From: Acanthamoeba sp. SK_2022b
Lineage: Eukaryota > Discosea > Longamoebia > Acanthamoebidae
NCBI GenBank assembly: GCA_027943245.1
Contig: JANDJZ010000757.1
Span: forward strand, 1-24,156
Direction: 5' to 3'
DNA length: 24,156 nucleotides
This document shows positions 1 to 9,727 of the stretch, piece after piece. The stretch's first letter is position 1; the number at the start of each line of letters is the position of its first letter. The notes beneath the pieces are model-generated. The model was not told where the DNA came from. It was given only the letters and a program-made list of their open reading frames with translations, and ran no database searches. The position numbers and the translations under genes are program-made.

Positions 1-3000
1 CTCGATGTCGTAGAGCGACAGCGACCAGAAGGTGGCGTAGAGCTGCGGGCTCAGGCTCTCCCACATCGCCTCCGGGAACACATCGCGCACGCACTTGACC
101 AGCCCCTCCGACGGCACGGCCGTCTTGTCGGCGTCGTCGGCGGCAGGGTGGAGAAGGGGCAGCACGGGGCGGAGGATGCCAAAGACGCTCTCCGGGTCGA
201 GGTGGCACTTGACGACGAGGTCCTGCAGCGGCGGGAACAGGGCGGCGTACTGGGAGGCCGGGGTGACGTTGGTCTGCAGGAACTCGGTGTACTGGATCAG
301 CGTCTCCTGGCACTTGTCGTACAGGTCCCCCAACGGCTTGAGGTGCGAGGCCTGTCCCCCAACAAAAAACATATTAACATTTCCATTTCCGTGTCATAAA
401 TAATAAATAATAAATAAATTGTAATCGAAAAAAAACAACATAATAATTAAATTAAAATAATAGAAGAATGGTGGCGCACCTTGTTGGTGTAGAGGATGAG
501 TCCGCGCTGCTGGGCGATGAGGATGAGCAGCGGGGCGGCCAGGTGGGAAGAGAGGAGGGCCTGGCGCAGGCGCGCCGAGGGCTTCTTGAGGTTGCGCGCC
601 ATCGGGATGGGCGACGACTCCTGCTTCAGCAGCTCCGAGCCCGCCAGCGCCTGCACCTGGTTGTCTGTTGGTGTCGTTGTTGCCCCCCCCCCAACATTCA
701 TGGGCGACACGAGTGAGCTCAAGGAGTGGCTGAGTCGAGTGGTGAATGAAAGGAGGAAGAGGGGGCGCACCAGAAAGGGAGCCCTCGCCGCCTTCGATGC
801 CGGCCATGCGGGCCATGACCTCGCGGAAGATGATGAGCTCGAGCGAGCTGCCGGAGGCGAGCTGGCTGGTCAGGTACTCCAACAGACCCTGTAGAATTGA
901 TAATAATAAAATTGTTTATTTTTTAAAAAAATCATTAATAAAAATGATGTGAGGTCCAATAGAGCGGGAGGACAGCGTACGTGGAGCTCCAGCGAGCCGG
1001 GGTACTTGCGGTAGAGGGCGCCGGTGAAGGTGGCCAGGCCCTGCAGCCAATGGGCTTCGCTTGTCCCGTCGGACTTGACCTTGTCACGCGAGCCTGATAC
1101 CGACCAATTAGCCAATTCATTAAAATAAATTAATAAAAATAAATAAATACGGTGTCTCACTCTAACGAAAGATTGTGTCAGTGTAGTAGAGGAGCGTACT
1201 GGAGAGATGCTCGACGACCGTGTAGGAGAGGACGTCGTACGACAGGGAGGTGAGGTACTTGAGCGCATCGACCACCGGTGCGATCAGGTTGTCGTATGAA
1301 CAGATCTGCCACCACAGCACGGCGTTAAGAAGGCATGCGCTGTGTCGTGTGTTACATGTGCATGCGTGCGTGCTGGCGTACCTGTGAGACGACGGTCTCG
1401 AGAACGGCAGCCGGGTTGGAGTGGGTGGCCTTGCCCAGCTGTCGGCCGAGCTGCTTGACGTTGTCCTTGGAGATGCGCCGCAGGATCTTGCGCGCCTCGC
1501 CCGTGGCTTCGGCCTTGGCCGCCGCGAGCAGCGGGTGCCGCGCGTAACTGGCGCGCCACCGCGCGTAGGCGTCGTAGCGCGTCTGATACGGGAACAGCTT
1601 CAACACGTCCCACACCTTTTACCACACACAAATACAATTAACATTCCATGCATTCTACATTCCATGCATAGCATGGTTGCTGTGGGCGTCATACCTCTTG
1701 CGACAGGCCAGGATTGCAGCCGGCGACGGAGAGACCGGGCAGGAGGACCTTGGCGATGATGTGCTCGGTCACGGCAAAGGCCTCCTCCTTGGAGACCTCG
1801 CCGCCGGGCGTGGTGCCCGCCTTGACGTAGCCCAGGAGCACGCGGCACAGCTTGGTGAAGAGGACGACGTCGTGGCTGATGTGCACGCCCAGGCGCAGGA
1901 GGACGGGGCACAGGACGCGGCTGAGCGACTTCCAGTCCTTGACGAGGTCGTCGTCCGTCAGCGCGTCGGCTGCGCCGGTCGTCGACGTCACGGCCCGACG
2001 CGGCGGCGCGTAGCGGACCAGAGCGTACACCGGCTCCAGCATCCGGTGCAGCCGCTCGCACAGCGCGCGAGTGATCTGGCCGCAGGCGATGGCGCCAAGT
2101 GTCAGATAAGCAAACGTGACCGTCATAGGTGTGCGCGTGCGTATGCGGCGCGTGCGTGTGTGATACCGGAGGGTGGGAGGCCGGGTCGATCTTGGACAGG
2201 CGGTGCAGGAGGCCCTCGGCGTTGTCCCAGTCGTTTATGGACAGCAGGGCCGCCAGGAGGCCCAGCTTTTGGTTGTCCTTTAGCTCCGCCGCTGAGCTCG
2301 ACGCAGCGGCTATGGGCGAATCCAAAATCAGTCGTTATTATTTGTTAATAACAATCAAATAAAATCAAATAAAATAAAATCAAACGACCAACGGGAGAAG
2401 CAAGGCGAAACGCACTCGTCGTGGTGGCCGTGGTAGGCGCCGGCGCGAGCGGGGCAATGTCGTCGTCCAGGCCTCGCATTGCGAGCCCCTGCGCATATCC
2501 GTGTGAGAACGCAGCGGACACGCACGCGTAGACAACGGCGACGGCAGACCACGACAAAGAGAGGGGGGGAGGCGTACGACGCCGGGAGGGGCGACGCCCA
2601 GCAGGCCAGCGCCGCCGGCCGAGGCGGAGGCGACGGAGGCGGAGGCGCTCTTGTCGAATCGCTTGGCGTACTCCTCGGCGGCGAGCGTGTCCTCGGGGAG
2701 GAGGTGCGGGTAGAGGTCCTCGATGGTGATGAACTTGTGCTTGATGAGCCGCGCAGCGAGCAGGTAGAGCGACTGGGAGGGCGCGGCCGACCGGGGCGTC
2801 TTGGCGTCGTCGGAGGCGCCGTGCTGGTACTTGAACTTGAAGCCGGTGAGGTGGGCCAGCGACGCGCGGGGGAAGCGCGCTATGATGCGGAGATAGCTCG
2901 CGTTCTCCTGGTTGTGCTCGTAGGCCTCGAGCACCAGGTCGAGCACGCGGTTGGGGTCGAGGTCAAAGTAGCCCACCAGCGATTGGATGGTGCCGATCAC

Positions 3001-3928
3001 GTTCTCCACGTTGCTCTCCGACAGCTCGGAGCGGGTGAGCTCCGTGACGAGCTTGGAGTAGCCCTCGCTCTCCTCACGCAGCAGGTTGAACTTCTGCTGC
3101 ACGAGACTGGCGTGTGCGTGTGCGTGAGCGAGTGAAAGCAAAAACGGATAGATGATGAGAAGACATCCAAGACGTACAACTCGCGCGTGTGCATGCGCAC
3201 GGCACGGGTCTTGAAGTGTGAGAGGGAGATGAGACCGGCCTTGGCCATCAGCGTGAGGTCGAGCCGCTCCTTGAGGACGACGCCGGGCACCACGCCGCCC
3301 GAGTGGAGGCGGCGCACCAGGTCCACCAGGCGCTTGCGCTCGGCGGTGTCCTCGGCATCGGGCGTCTCGATGGCCAGCAGCCACAGCACGTCGGTCAGCG
3401 TCGTGTGAAACGCCTTGGTCTACGTGGCGCGACAAAGGGAAAAGCAACAAGGCAATGACGCGTGAGCACGTGTGTGAGGATGGGCGTGGTGCTGTGAGAA
3501 GTAAGTGGGGGGGGGGGTTACGGCGGCAGCGTGAGATAGAGCCTCGACGGTCTGGTCCACGGCGGGGCGACCGTTCATCACCGTGTGCCAACACAGATCG
3601 CGCAGCAGGCTGCACCGCTCCTCAGCTCCTGTAGATAGGGAAAAAAGAGAGAGATGACGTTCCAAAGTGCTCTAGAAAAAGAGATGAAGGAACGGATGAG
3701 GAATGCGCGTACCGCTAGGCCCATCTGGGAGCGATTTGAGGGCTGTCTCTCTGATGGATGCAACACAGAGGCATAAATTTGATGAGAAACCTAAAATCGC
3801 GCGGGGGGGGGGAAGAATCAAAAGCAACACTGGCAGCACTGCCAGAGGGAGGAGCATCTGTCATACATGGTCGCCTTATGTGCATCCCAATCCGACAGCA
3901 TGTCAGGCGTCACGCGCTGCGCCATCAT
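1..3928 (-). CDS. THOC2: THO complex subunit 2 (THOC2), N-terminal 903 residues, cut by the window edge
   Basis: THOC2 is the large scaffold of the nuclear THO/TREX complex, which couples transcription to mRNA packaging and export. Fourteen exons join in phase: 3928-3840, 3750-3713, 3628-3522, 3419-3178, 3106-2578, 2488-2416, 2309-2167, 2075-1695, 1615-1382, 1305-1200, 1093-981, 888-771, 664-480, 351-1. The joined protein follows animal THOC2 over its length: [84 protein letters not shown] and [15 protein letters not shown]. The start is the first of two adjacent ATG codons, giving MMAQRVTP. Exon 2 is only 38 nt. Exon 8 fits THOC2 without gaps only with the acceptor at 2076, because no AG lies nearer its donor. 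The C-terminal part lies outside the window. I am confident of family and strand; a few splice sites could shift by codons. Confidence 0.9.
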
Positions 3929-4340
3929 GTTAATCTGATTGTTTGTTCGCCAATTCTATGCTTTTGTTGTTTTTGCCCCAGACGTGCACAAAGCCCTGCG
4001 CAAAATCTGCACGCTTGAAAAAGGTTTACGAAACATTTCCGAAATAGTTTTTCAAAAAGGTTCTTGCCTCTCTGGCTCCGTTACGTTGCTGCGTGGCAGC
4101 GCTGATTGGAGAGCGATTGACTAGCAAGTTTGAAAAAAGGAGAGGTCACTCGTTACTGGTCGACAGTCGGCAAAGACAACGCCTTAGACGGCACCCAAGC
4201 GCCCTTTTGGACCTCGGGTATTCTTCACCTGCACCGGAAACCACTCACATCCTCACAAGGTATTGAGAGCTCACTTGATCTCGCTTAACACACTTGAACT
4301 TGACTCAACGGTGTATCTATCTCGACAGATAAACATAAAA
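3929..4340. promoter_or_regulatory. Divergent intergenic region between THOC2 and 14-3-3
   Basis: These 412 bp separate two divergent start codons and must hold both promoters and 5' UTRs. I see no clear TATA box. An ATTGG (inverted CCAAT) lies at 4105-4109. The motif TTGAAAAAGG occurs at 4015-4024, again with one extra A at 4130-4140, and its first eight bases occur inverted at 4048-4055. The 14-3-3 5' UTR intron occupies 4260-4328. The short open frames here have no coding character. Confidence 0.6.
4260..4328 (+). other. Intron in the 5' UTR of the 14-3-3 gene
   Basis: A 69-nt candidate intron begins GTATTGAG after ACAAG and ends CTCGACAG, 12 bases before the 14-3-3 ATG at 4341. Size and both borders match introns elsewhere in the window. 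If it is not removed, an upstream in-frame ATG at 4263 would add 26 residues to a protein whose normal family start is [16 protein letters not shown], so splicing also decides the start. Confidence 0.6.
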
Positions 4341-5188
4341 ATGACCTCCCGCGAAGAGAACGTCTACATGGCCAAGCTCGCCGAGCAGGCTGAGAGGTAT
4401 GACGAGATGGTGCAGGCCATGAAGAACGTGGCTACCCTGAACGTCGAGCTGACCGTGGAGGAGAGGAACCTCCTGTCGGTGGCCTACAAGAACGTCATCG
4501 GAGCCCGCAGGGCCTCCTGGCGAATCGTCTCCTCCATCGAGCAGAAGGAGGAGAGCAAGGGTAACGAGACCCAGGTGAAGCGGATAAGGGATTACCGCAC
4601 GCTCATCGAGAACGAGCTTGGCGGTATCTGCAAGGACATCCTGTCCGTCCTCGACGACCACCTCATCCCCTCCTCCTCCAACGGCGAGTCCAAGGTCTTC
4701 TACTACAAGATGTACGCCTCTTCCTCTACTCGACACAACAAAAAGGAAAATGGCTGACACACTGAACCGTCCACAGGAAGGGAGATTACCACAGGTACCT
4801 CGCTGAGTTCGCCCAGGGCGACCAGCGCAAGGGAGCCGCCGACCTGTCACTCGGCGCCTACAAGGCCGCCACTGACATCGCCGTCACTGAGCTGCCCCCC
4901 ACCCACCCGATCCGGTTGGGCCTCGCCCTCAACTTCTCGGTCTTCAACTACGAGATCCTCAACGCCCCCGACAAGGCCTGCCAGCTCGCCAAGCAGGCGT
5001 TCGATGACGCCATCGCCGAGCTCGACACCCTCTCCGAGGACTCCTACAAGGATTCGACCCTCATCATGCAGCTCCTCAGGGACAACCTTACCCTGTGGAC
5101 CTCGGACATGCAGGGCGACGGTGAGGCCGACCCCGGAGAGGAGGGCGACGACAACAAGGCCGAGGCCAACAAGGAGGAGGAGGCTTAA
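4341..5188 (+). CDS. 14-3-3 protein
   Basis: This 260-residue 14-3-3 protein is a dimeric cytosolic adaptor that binds phosphoserine/phosphothreonine motifs in client proteins. Two exons, 4341-4711 and 4777-5188, join within a Met codon ([13 protein letters not shown]). Both family signatures are present: [20 protein letters not shown] near residue 42 and [21 protein letters not shown] near residue 215. The basic-pocket residues in [11 protein letters not shown] and in [11 protein letters not shown] are kept. The tail is acidic (Glu/Asp-rich), as usual for the family. The length is normal and no residue looks damaged. The single coding intron uses the donor GTACGC. The gene is divergent from THOC2 and convergent with the acyl-CoA synthetase gene. 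Family certain; isoform type cannot be assigned. Confidence 0.97.
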
Positions 5189-5380
5189 ACGGTCCATCTC
5201 CAACAACAAAGTAGAGAGAGTAGCGGGAATACAAATATATATACAGAGATACGCCGAACGACTTGTGTTTCCTTTCGTGTAGAAGATCGGGGAGTAAGTA
5301 GATCGGGGGGTCAAGTAGAAATATGTTCAATTGTAAGTTGCGGAGTTGTAGCAAGAGAAGCTGAAGCGGCGCGTGACGCT
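5189..5380. other. Convergent 3' region between 14-3-3 and the acyl-CoA synthetase gene
   Basis: This 192-bp stretch lies between two stop codons and should hold both 3' UTRs. It contains an AT stretch (ATATATATAC near 5235) but no coding frame I would support. Confidence 0.5.
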
Positions 5381-6232
5381 TCATGAAGAGGAAGAGGAGG
5401 AGTAGTCGCTGTCATCGCTGTCCGACGAGGCGGAAGCTGGAACCGAAGCCGAGGAAGTGGTGCGGGACAGAGCGGACGAAGCGGACGAAGCAGACGAAGC
5501 CGGAGACCGACTGGTGACCAGCGAAGGCGCTCGGCCTGGGCTGGACGTCGAAGAGGACACGTCGTCGGCCTCGCCCTGAGGAGAGCCATACATGAGCGAT
5601 AGATCACGTGGTACATGTGCGGTGGCAAGCGCCGGCAGGCGCGTCACGTACATCAACAGCTTCGCGAGCTCGTTGCTTGAGCTCAGCATAAAGCTCAGCG
5701 ATCTGGACGTTGCGTGCGAGCGTCAGATCGGGCGACCATAGTGGATGGGGAGGGCAGTGGTGGAACGATACCTCGGCGCGGTACTTGGAGCGGAGGGCGT
5801 CGCGGTGGAGGCGCTTGGTGGGCGTGACGAGGCCCTCGTTGACAGTCCATTCCCCGATCTCGAGGTGCACCGCCCGCACCAACTCGCAACTCCGCACTCC
5901 CAGCGACTTGCCAATGGCGCGGAGGTCTGCTACGATCACGTTCCGCATCGTCGTGTTCTTGATAAGATCGGACACTTCCGATTGGCCCTATTATTGGCGA
6001 AGTTAGTTGGTAACCGTGCAATAACGATCATTAATGGGTTGTTGTTTGTTGTTGTTGTTGTCGTTGTTACCTCGAACTGGTGTCGCACGGCAGGCTTTAA
6101 GGCGAAGCTGCGGACCACGGACGGGTGGACCAGCACGACTGCCACGAGGCACGGCTCGGTATCGTCGCCGTGCACGTAGATCTGCTGCACAAACTGCGAT
6201 CGCGCGTAGAGGCCCTCCATCTTGCCCAGACT

Positions 6233-6313
<81 letters not shown>

Positions 6314-8488
6314 CATCGGTCAGCGCCCACGAAGCATGCGAGGCGAATGGGCGCGGGCGTACGCGACGTAGTCTCCGCCCTGGAGGCGGACAATGTTCTC
6401 CTTGCGATCGACGAGGGTGAGGGTGCCGTTCTCGTTCCATGTCCCGATATCGCCCGTATGTACCCAACCATCCTCCTCGAACACAGCCTCCCTGCAGCGA
6501 GCGGGAGCGTCAATTATTCGAATTAAAAAGTACAAAAAATATAAAAAAATATAATTTATTAAAAAGAATAATAATAAAAATGCGTACGTGAGAGCGTCGT
6601 CGTCGAGGTAGCGTTGGGCAACGGACATGCCTCGAATGCAGATCTCGCCCGATGGTGGCTTGTCGCTGGTCGAGAACCCCAGCGTCTTCTCATCCACAAG
6701 CTTCACCTCTACGCGCGGGTGCGAATAAGGGAACGACGTTCAGGCCACGCCTTCATCACCGCCCCCCCCCCCCAAACGCGCGCGCACGTACCGAGGGAGG
6801 CGATGGGCGCGCCGACGTGGAGCGACGTCGGATCGGAGGGATTGGTCGCGCTGACGATCCCGACGGCCTCGGTCAGCGTGTAGACCTCGATCACCGCGCA
6901 GCTGAAGCAACTGAACAGTTTCGGCGGCGGCGCCAACGAGTAAGCGAGTGCACTCGGCGACAACGACAACAACCGCTGTGTGCGTGTGCGTGTGCGTGTG
7001 CGTGTGCGTGTGCGTGTGCGTGTGCGTGTGCGTGTGCGTGTGCGTGTGCGTGTGCGTGTGCGGAGTGGAGCGCACATTTGGAGGAAGTGCCGGGTGTTGG
7101 GCGGGAGGGGATAGTCGGAGGAGAGGCAGAGGCGTAGGCGACCGCCCATGGAGGCCTTGAAGTTGTTGAACACGAGGCCGTCCCACACCGACGCGCCCCC
7201 GGTGCCGTCGCCGTGCCGTCGCCGGTTGTGCTTGGCGCTGTAACCTGCGGCCGCGTTCCACGACAAACAACGAACGTGAGGTGAGCTTGCGGCCGGTCGC
7301 CTTGCGTGCGTGGGGAGCCACGTCGCTGGCCCATACCCTTCTTGAACATCCACTTCTTGAGCGTGCTGGACTGTGCCACGAGCTGAAGCAGGCGAGTGTA
7401 GAGGCGCTGGTACACCCTGATGGTGATGACGATGACGATGGCAATGCAATTGTCAGACAGAGTCCATTCTGTGGTGGATGGAGATGGCGTACTCTGGCGT
7501 GCCAGCAAAAATCGTGGGTCGCAGCTTCTCCATGTCCGCCGCCAGGTTCTCCTCGCCCTGCGATTGGGCGTGGGGGTAAGCAACGTCATGCCACGTCACG
7601 CTGACGTGGCAGTAGGAGGGAGGGGTGGGGAAGCTGTACGCCGGACGGCATGCCGATGGTGGCCCCGCAGGACAGGAGCGTGAGAAGGAGTGTCAAGTGG
7701 AACGAGGAGGCGAACGTGGTGTGGGCGTAGAACACATCGGTGTCGACCACCCAGTCGCCGCCTCCCTCCAGCATGGGCACCAGCCCGGCCTGCGCCGCAA
7801 CCAGAGCCGCGTGGCTGATCTCCACGCCCTTGGGCGCACCATTCAGCCCTGTGTGTGGAGGCCATTTGTTGTCGACTGCCCGCATCAGCAACCGCGCTAA
7901 CGCAACATGTCGACAGACACAGCGTTGTGTTGTTTGCGTGCGCGCATGCGGCACCTTCTGTGTAGGCCACGACGGCGGGCGAGGAGGCGTCAGGGAAGAT
8001 GGCCTTCACCGGCTTCTGTGATCTACGGGGACCGTTCTGTAAGTGAGTCTCACACACCGAGCCAGCCGATCGAGCGTGTAGTGGCGGGGGTGATGGGTAC
8101 CCGTCGGTCTCGATCTCGCCAAAGGACTGCAGTTTGCATTTGCCCAGGTTTCGCATTTCCTTTGTTTTTGTTTTTGTTTTTTTTTGTTTTTGTTTTTGTT
8201 TTTGTTTTTGTTTTTGTTTTTGTAGAGAAATTGTTAAGAGTTCAGAGTCAGCTGTTGCACATATTCACACACTGCGTGTGGGCGAGGAAAGGTACCTCCA
8301 TCTCGACGCCGTTTTTGCCGTCCTTGATCTTCTGGCTGTGGCGCGGGATCGCCACTGCGCGGGTTACCTTCTTGCACTTCTTGATGATCGCCGCCAGCTC
8401 GGGAAGAGTGGCGTGCGAACAGACCACCACTTTAGCATTGCTGTACCAAACCCGTGGTCAGCTCGCTCCCCGGAGACCGCGCGGCGTG

Positions 8489-8541
<53 letters not shown>

Positions 8542-9428
8542 GTGCGTGTGGCACCTGTGTGTGAGGATGTGTCGCGCGGCCTTTTGAGAGACGTCGGGTC
8601 GAATGGGCACCACGACCAGCGAATGGGCAACGGCTGCCAACGCGGCCACCACCCACTCGACGCTGTTCTCTGCCCAGATCGCGATCAGGTCGCCCTACAC
8701 TCACAACAGGCCAATGAACGTCGTTCTGTAAGCACCAACCCCTACGCGCCGTGGTTGTGGTCGTGAGTCGTATGTGTGTTGTGCGCGTACAGAATTCAGG
8801 CCCAAGTTGCGCAGACCCGACCCAAAATTGTCCACACGCGCCGAGAGGGCGCCGTAGGAGGTGGTCTCGTAGGCGCCCCACCGATCGCCCACTGCCACCA
8901 AGTGATTACTACAAATAAGTAAATTGTGCCCAAATACGTTCGTTGAACGCGAATCGCCACGCGTTGCCCGCAAGGCAAAATCAAATAAATAAATGAATTC
9001 ATAAATAAAATTAAAACATAAATGTCCAGGTTCGAATAACGTACGCCACACGCGGGCAGACACGGCCGCGCGGTTTTGATTGCTCACTGTTGCGCCCCTG
9101 CATAGTTATAGGTTGTTGTTATTTGTCAATAATAAACTTAATTATTTGTTTTAAGCACACAACAACCAACAAAGCAAAGGAAAAGGATCACGAGAAGGGC
9201 GGGTGAGTACTTGAACGAGTGTGGAAGGGTCGTCGAGTCGGGAAAGAGGAGCGTGAGCAGCTCGCCCGAGAGTCGAGCCGTGCGTCGCGGCAGCGTCTGA
9301 CATCCAGCTCGGGCACCTGGGTCGTCGACCTCTATCGTCTGTCGCCGCACGTCCACAGCTGCCACCTGACGCACAACCTCGGGCACCCTTCTTCCGCTTC
9401 CCCGCCACCTCTGCATCCTTTGCTCCAT
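5381..9428 (-). CDS. Long-chain acyl-CoA synthetase-like (AMP-binding) protein with altered P-loop and Ser-rich tail
   Basis: Members of this family activate fatty acids to acyl-AMP and then acyl-CoA. Eighteen exons join in phase to 751 residues: 9428-9211, 9097-9045, 8891-8791, 8694-8555, 8440-8296, 8126-8101, 8022-7955, 7848-7640, 7557-7493, 7416-7337, 7244-7076, 6901-6792, 6708-6588, 6491-6363, 6230-6071, 5987-5772, 5702-5652, 5575-5381. Conserved parts are YTLTEAVG (about 432-439), DGWVHTGDIG (about 509), VDRKENIVRLQGGDYVA and GLVTPTKRLHR. The phosphate loop, normally YTSGTTGxPKG, reads YTEGLNGAPKG (248-258), and the usual LSGGAPL stretch reads LSSDYPL, so activity is doubtful. The last intron (5576-5651) leads to a 64-residue tail rich in Ser; if it is retained the protein ends RTCTT at 5604. 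I see no transmembrane segment and no PTS1. Exon 6 is 26 nt. Confidence 0.85.
6233..6313. repeat. (AAC)n microsatellite, about 27 copies
   Basis: This is an uninterrupted trinucleotide tract of about 81 bp inside the intron between exons 14 and 15 of the acyl-CoA synthetase gene. On the sense strand it reads (GTT)n and ends directly at the acceptor TAG at 6231-6233, so repeat length could influence acceptor recognition. The poly-Asn, poly-Thr and poly-Cys open frames across it are artefacts of the repeat. Confidence 0.98.
6977..7062. repeat. (GTGTGC)n microsatellite, about 14 copies
   Basis: This is a perfect hexanucleotide tract of about 86 bp in the intron between exons 11 and 12 of the acyl-CoA synthetase gene, starting shortly after the exon 11 donor. 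The alternating purine/pyrimidine composition could favour Z-DNA. Open frames through it are low-complexity artefacts. Confidence 0.98.
8161..8221. repeat. (GTTTTT)n microsatellite with one T-length interruption
   Basis: This hexanucleotide tract of about 60 bp lies in the intron between the exon ending at 8296 and the 26-nt exon 8126-8101. On the sense strand it is (CAAAAA)n and lies just upstream of the microexon's acceptor region, where a pyrimidine tract would normally be expected. Confidence 0.95.
8491..8536. repeat. (TG)n dinucleotide microsatellite, about 23 copies
   Basis: This pure TG tract continues as an imperfect TGTGCG stretch to about 8550, next to the exon boundary at 8554/8555. 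It is the fourth microsatellite in the introns of the acyl-CoA synthetase gene. Confidence 0.97.
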
Positions 9429-9727
9429 CGTCCAAAGATTTAAGAACGGAACCGGATTTGCCTTTCCTCTGCCGCACCCGCGGGTGTCTCTTGCTCTCTA
9501 ATCTTGCTCTTGTGCTACACTTTGCAGTCTTGTCGTGGCCCCACGTGTATTTGCCGTCGGAGAGTGGGTGGTGCCGTGTTGTGTTGAGCGACCGATGCCT
9601 TCAATAGGAGTAGAGAAAACAAAAAGAGAAAATCTATTGTGCCGTTTTGTCGCAGCCGTTGCTAGGGCACCTTGTGGTGTCCTTGCCAATGGACGAGCAG
9701 GACGGTACCCCATCACAGCGCTGTGGG
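9429..9727. other. Tandem intergenic region between the GPD stop and the acyl-CoA synthetase start
   Basis: These 299 bp hold the glycerol-3-phosphate dehydrogenase 3' UTR and the promoter/5' UTR of the acyl-CoA synthetase gene, both read on the minus strand. I see no TATA box, tRNA or separate coding frame. A CCAAT lies at about 9685, near the dehydrogenase end. Confidence 0.5.

Noticed and set aside
2380..3615. 411-codon minus-strand frame taken as a single exon
   Set aside because: Only its middle part is THOC2; the rest reads through introns. Splicing restores alignment to the family on both sides.
6034..6526. Open frames rich in poly-Cys, poly-Asn, poly-Thr and poly-Val
   Set aside because: They exist only because the (AAC)n intronic repeat has no stop codons; the flanking exons belong to the minus-strand acyl-CoA synthetase-like gene.
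6652..7589. Long frames with Cys-Ala, Val-Cys or Arg-Thr repeats
   Set aside because: They run through the (GTGTGC)n repeat in an intron and are not continuous with conserved sequence.
9375..9402. Peroxisomal targeting signal 2 in the N terminus of the acyl-CoA synthetase-like protein (RVPEVVRQV)
   Set aside because: Two of the fixed positions do not fit the PTS2 pattern, so it is not reported as a signal.
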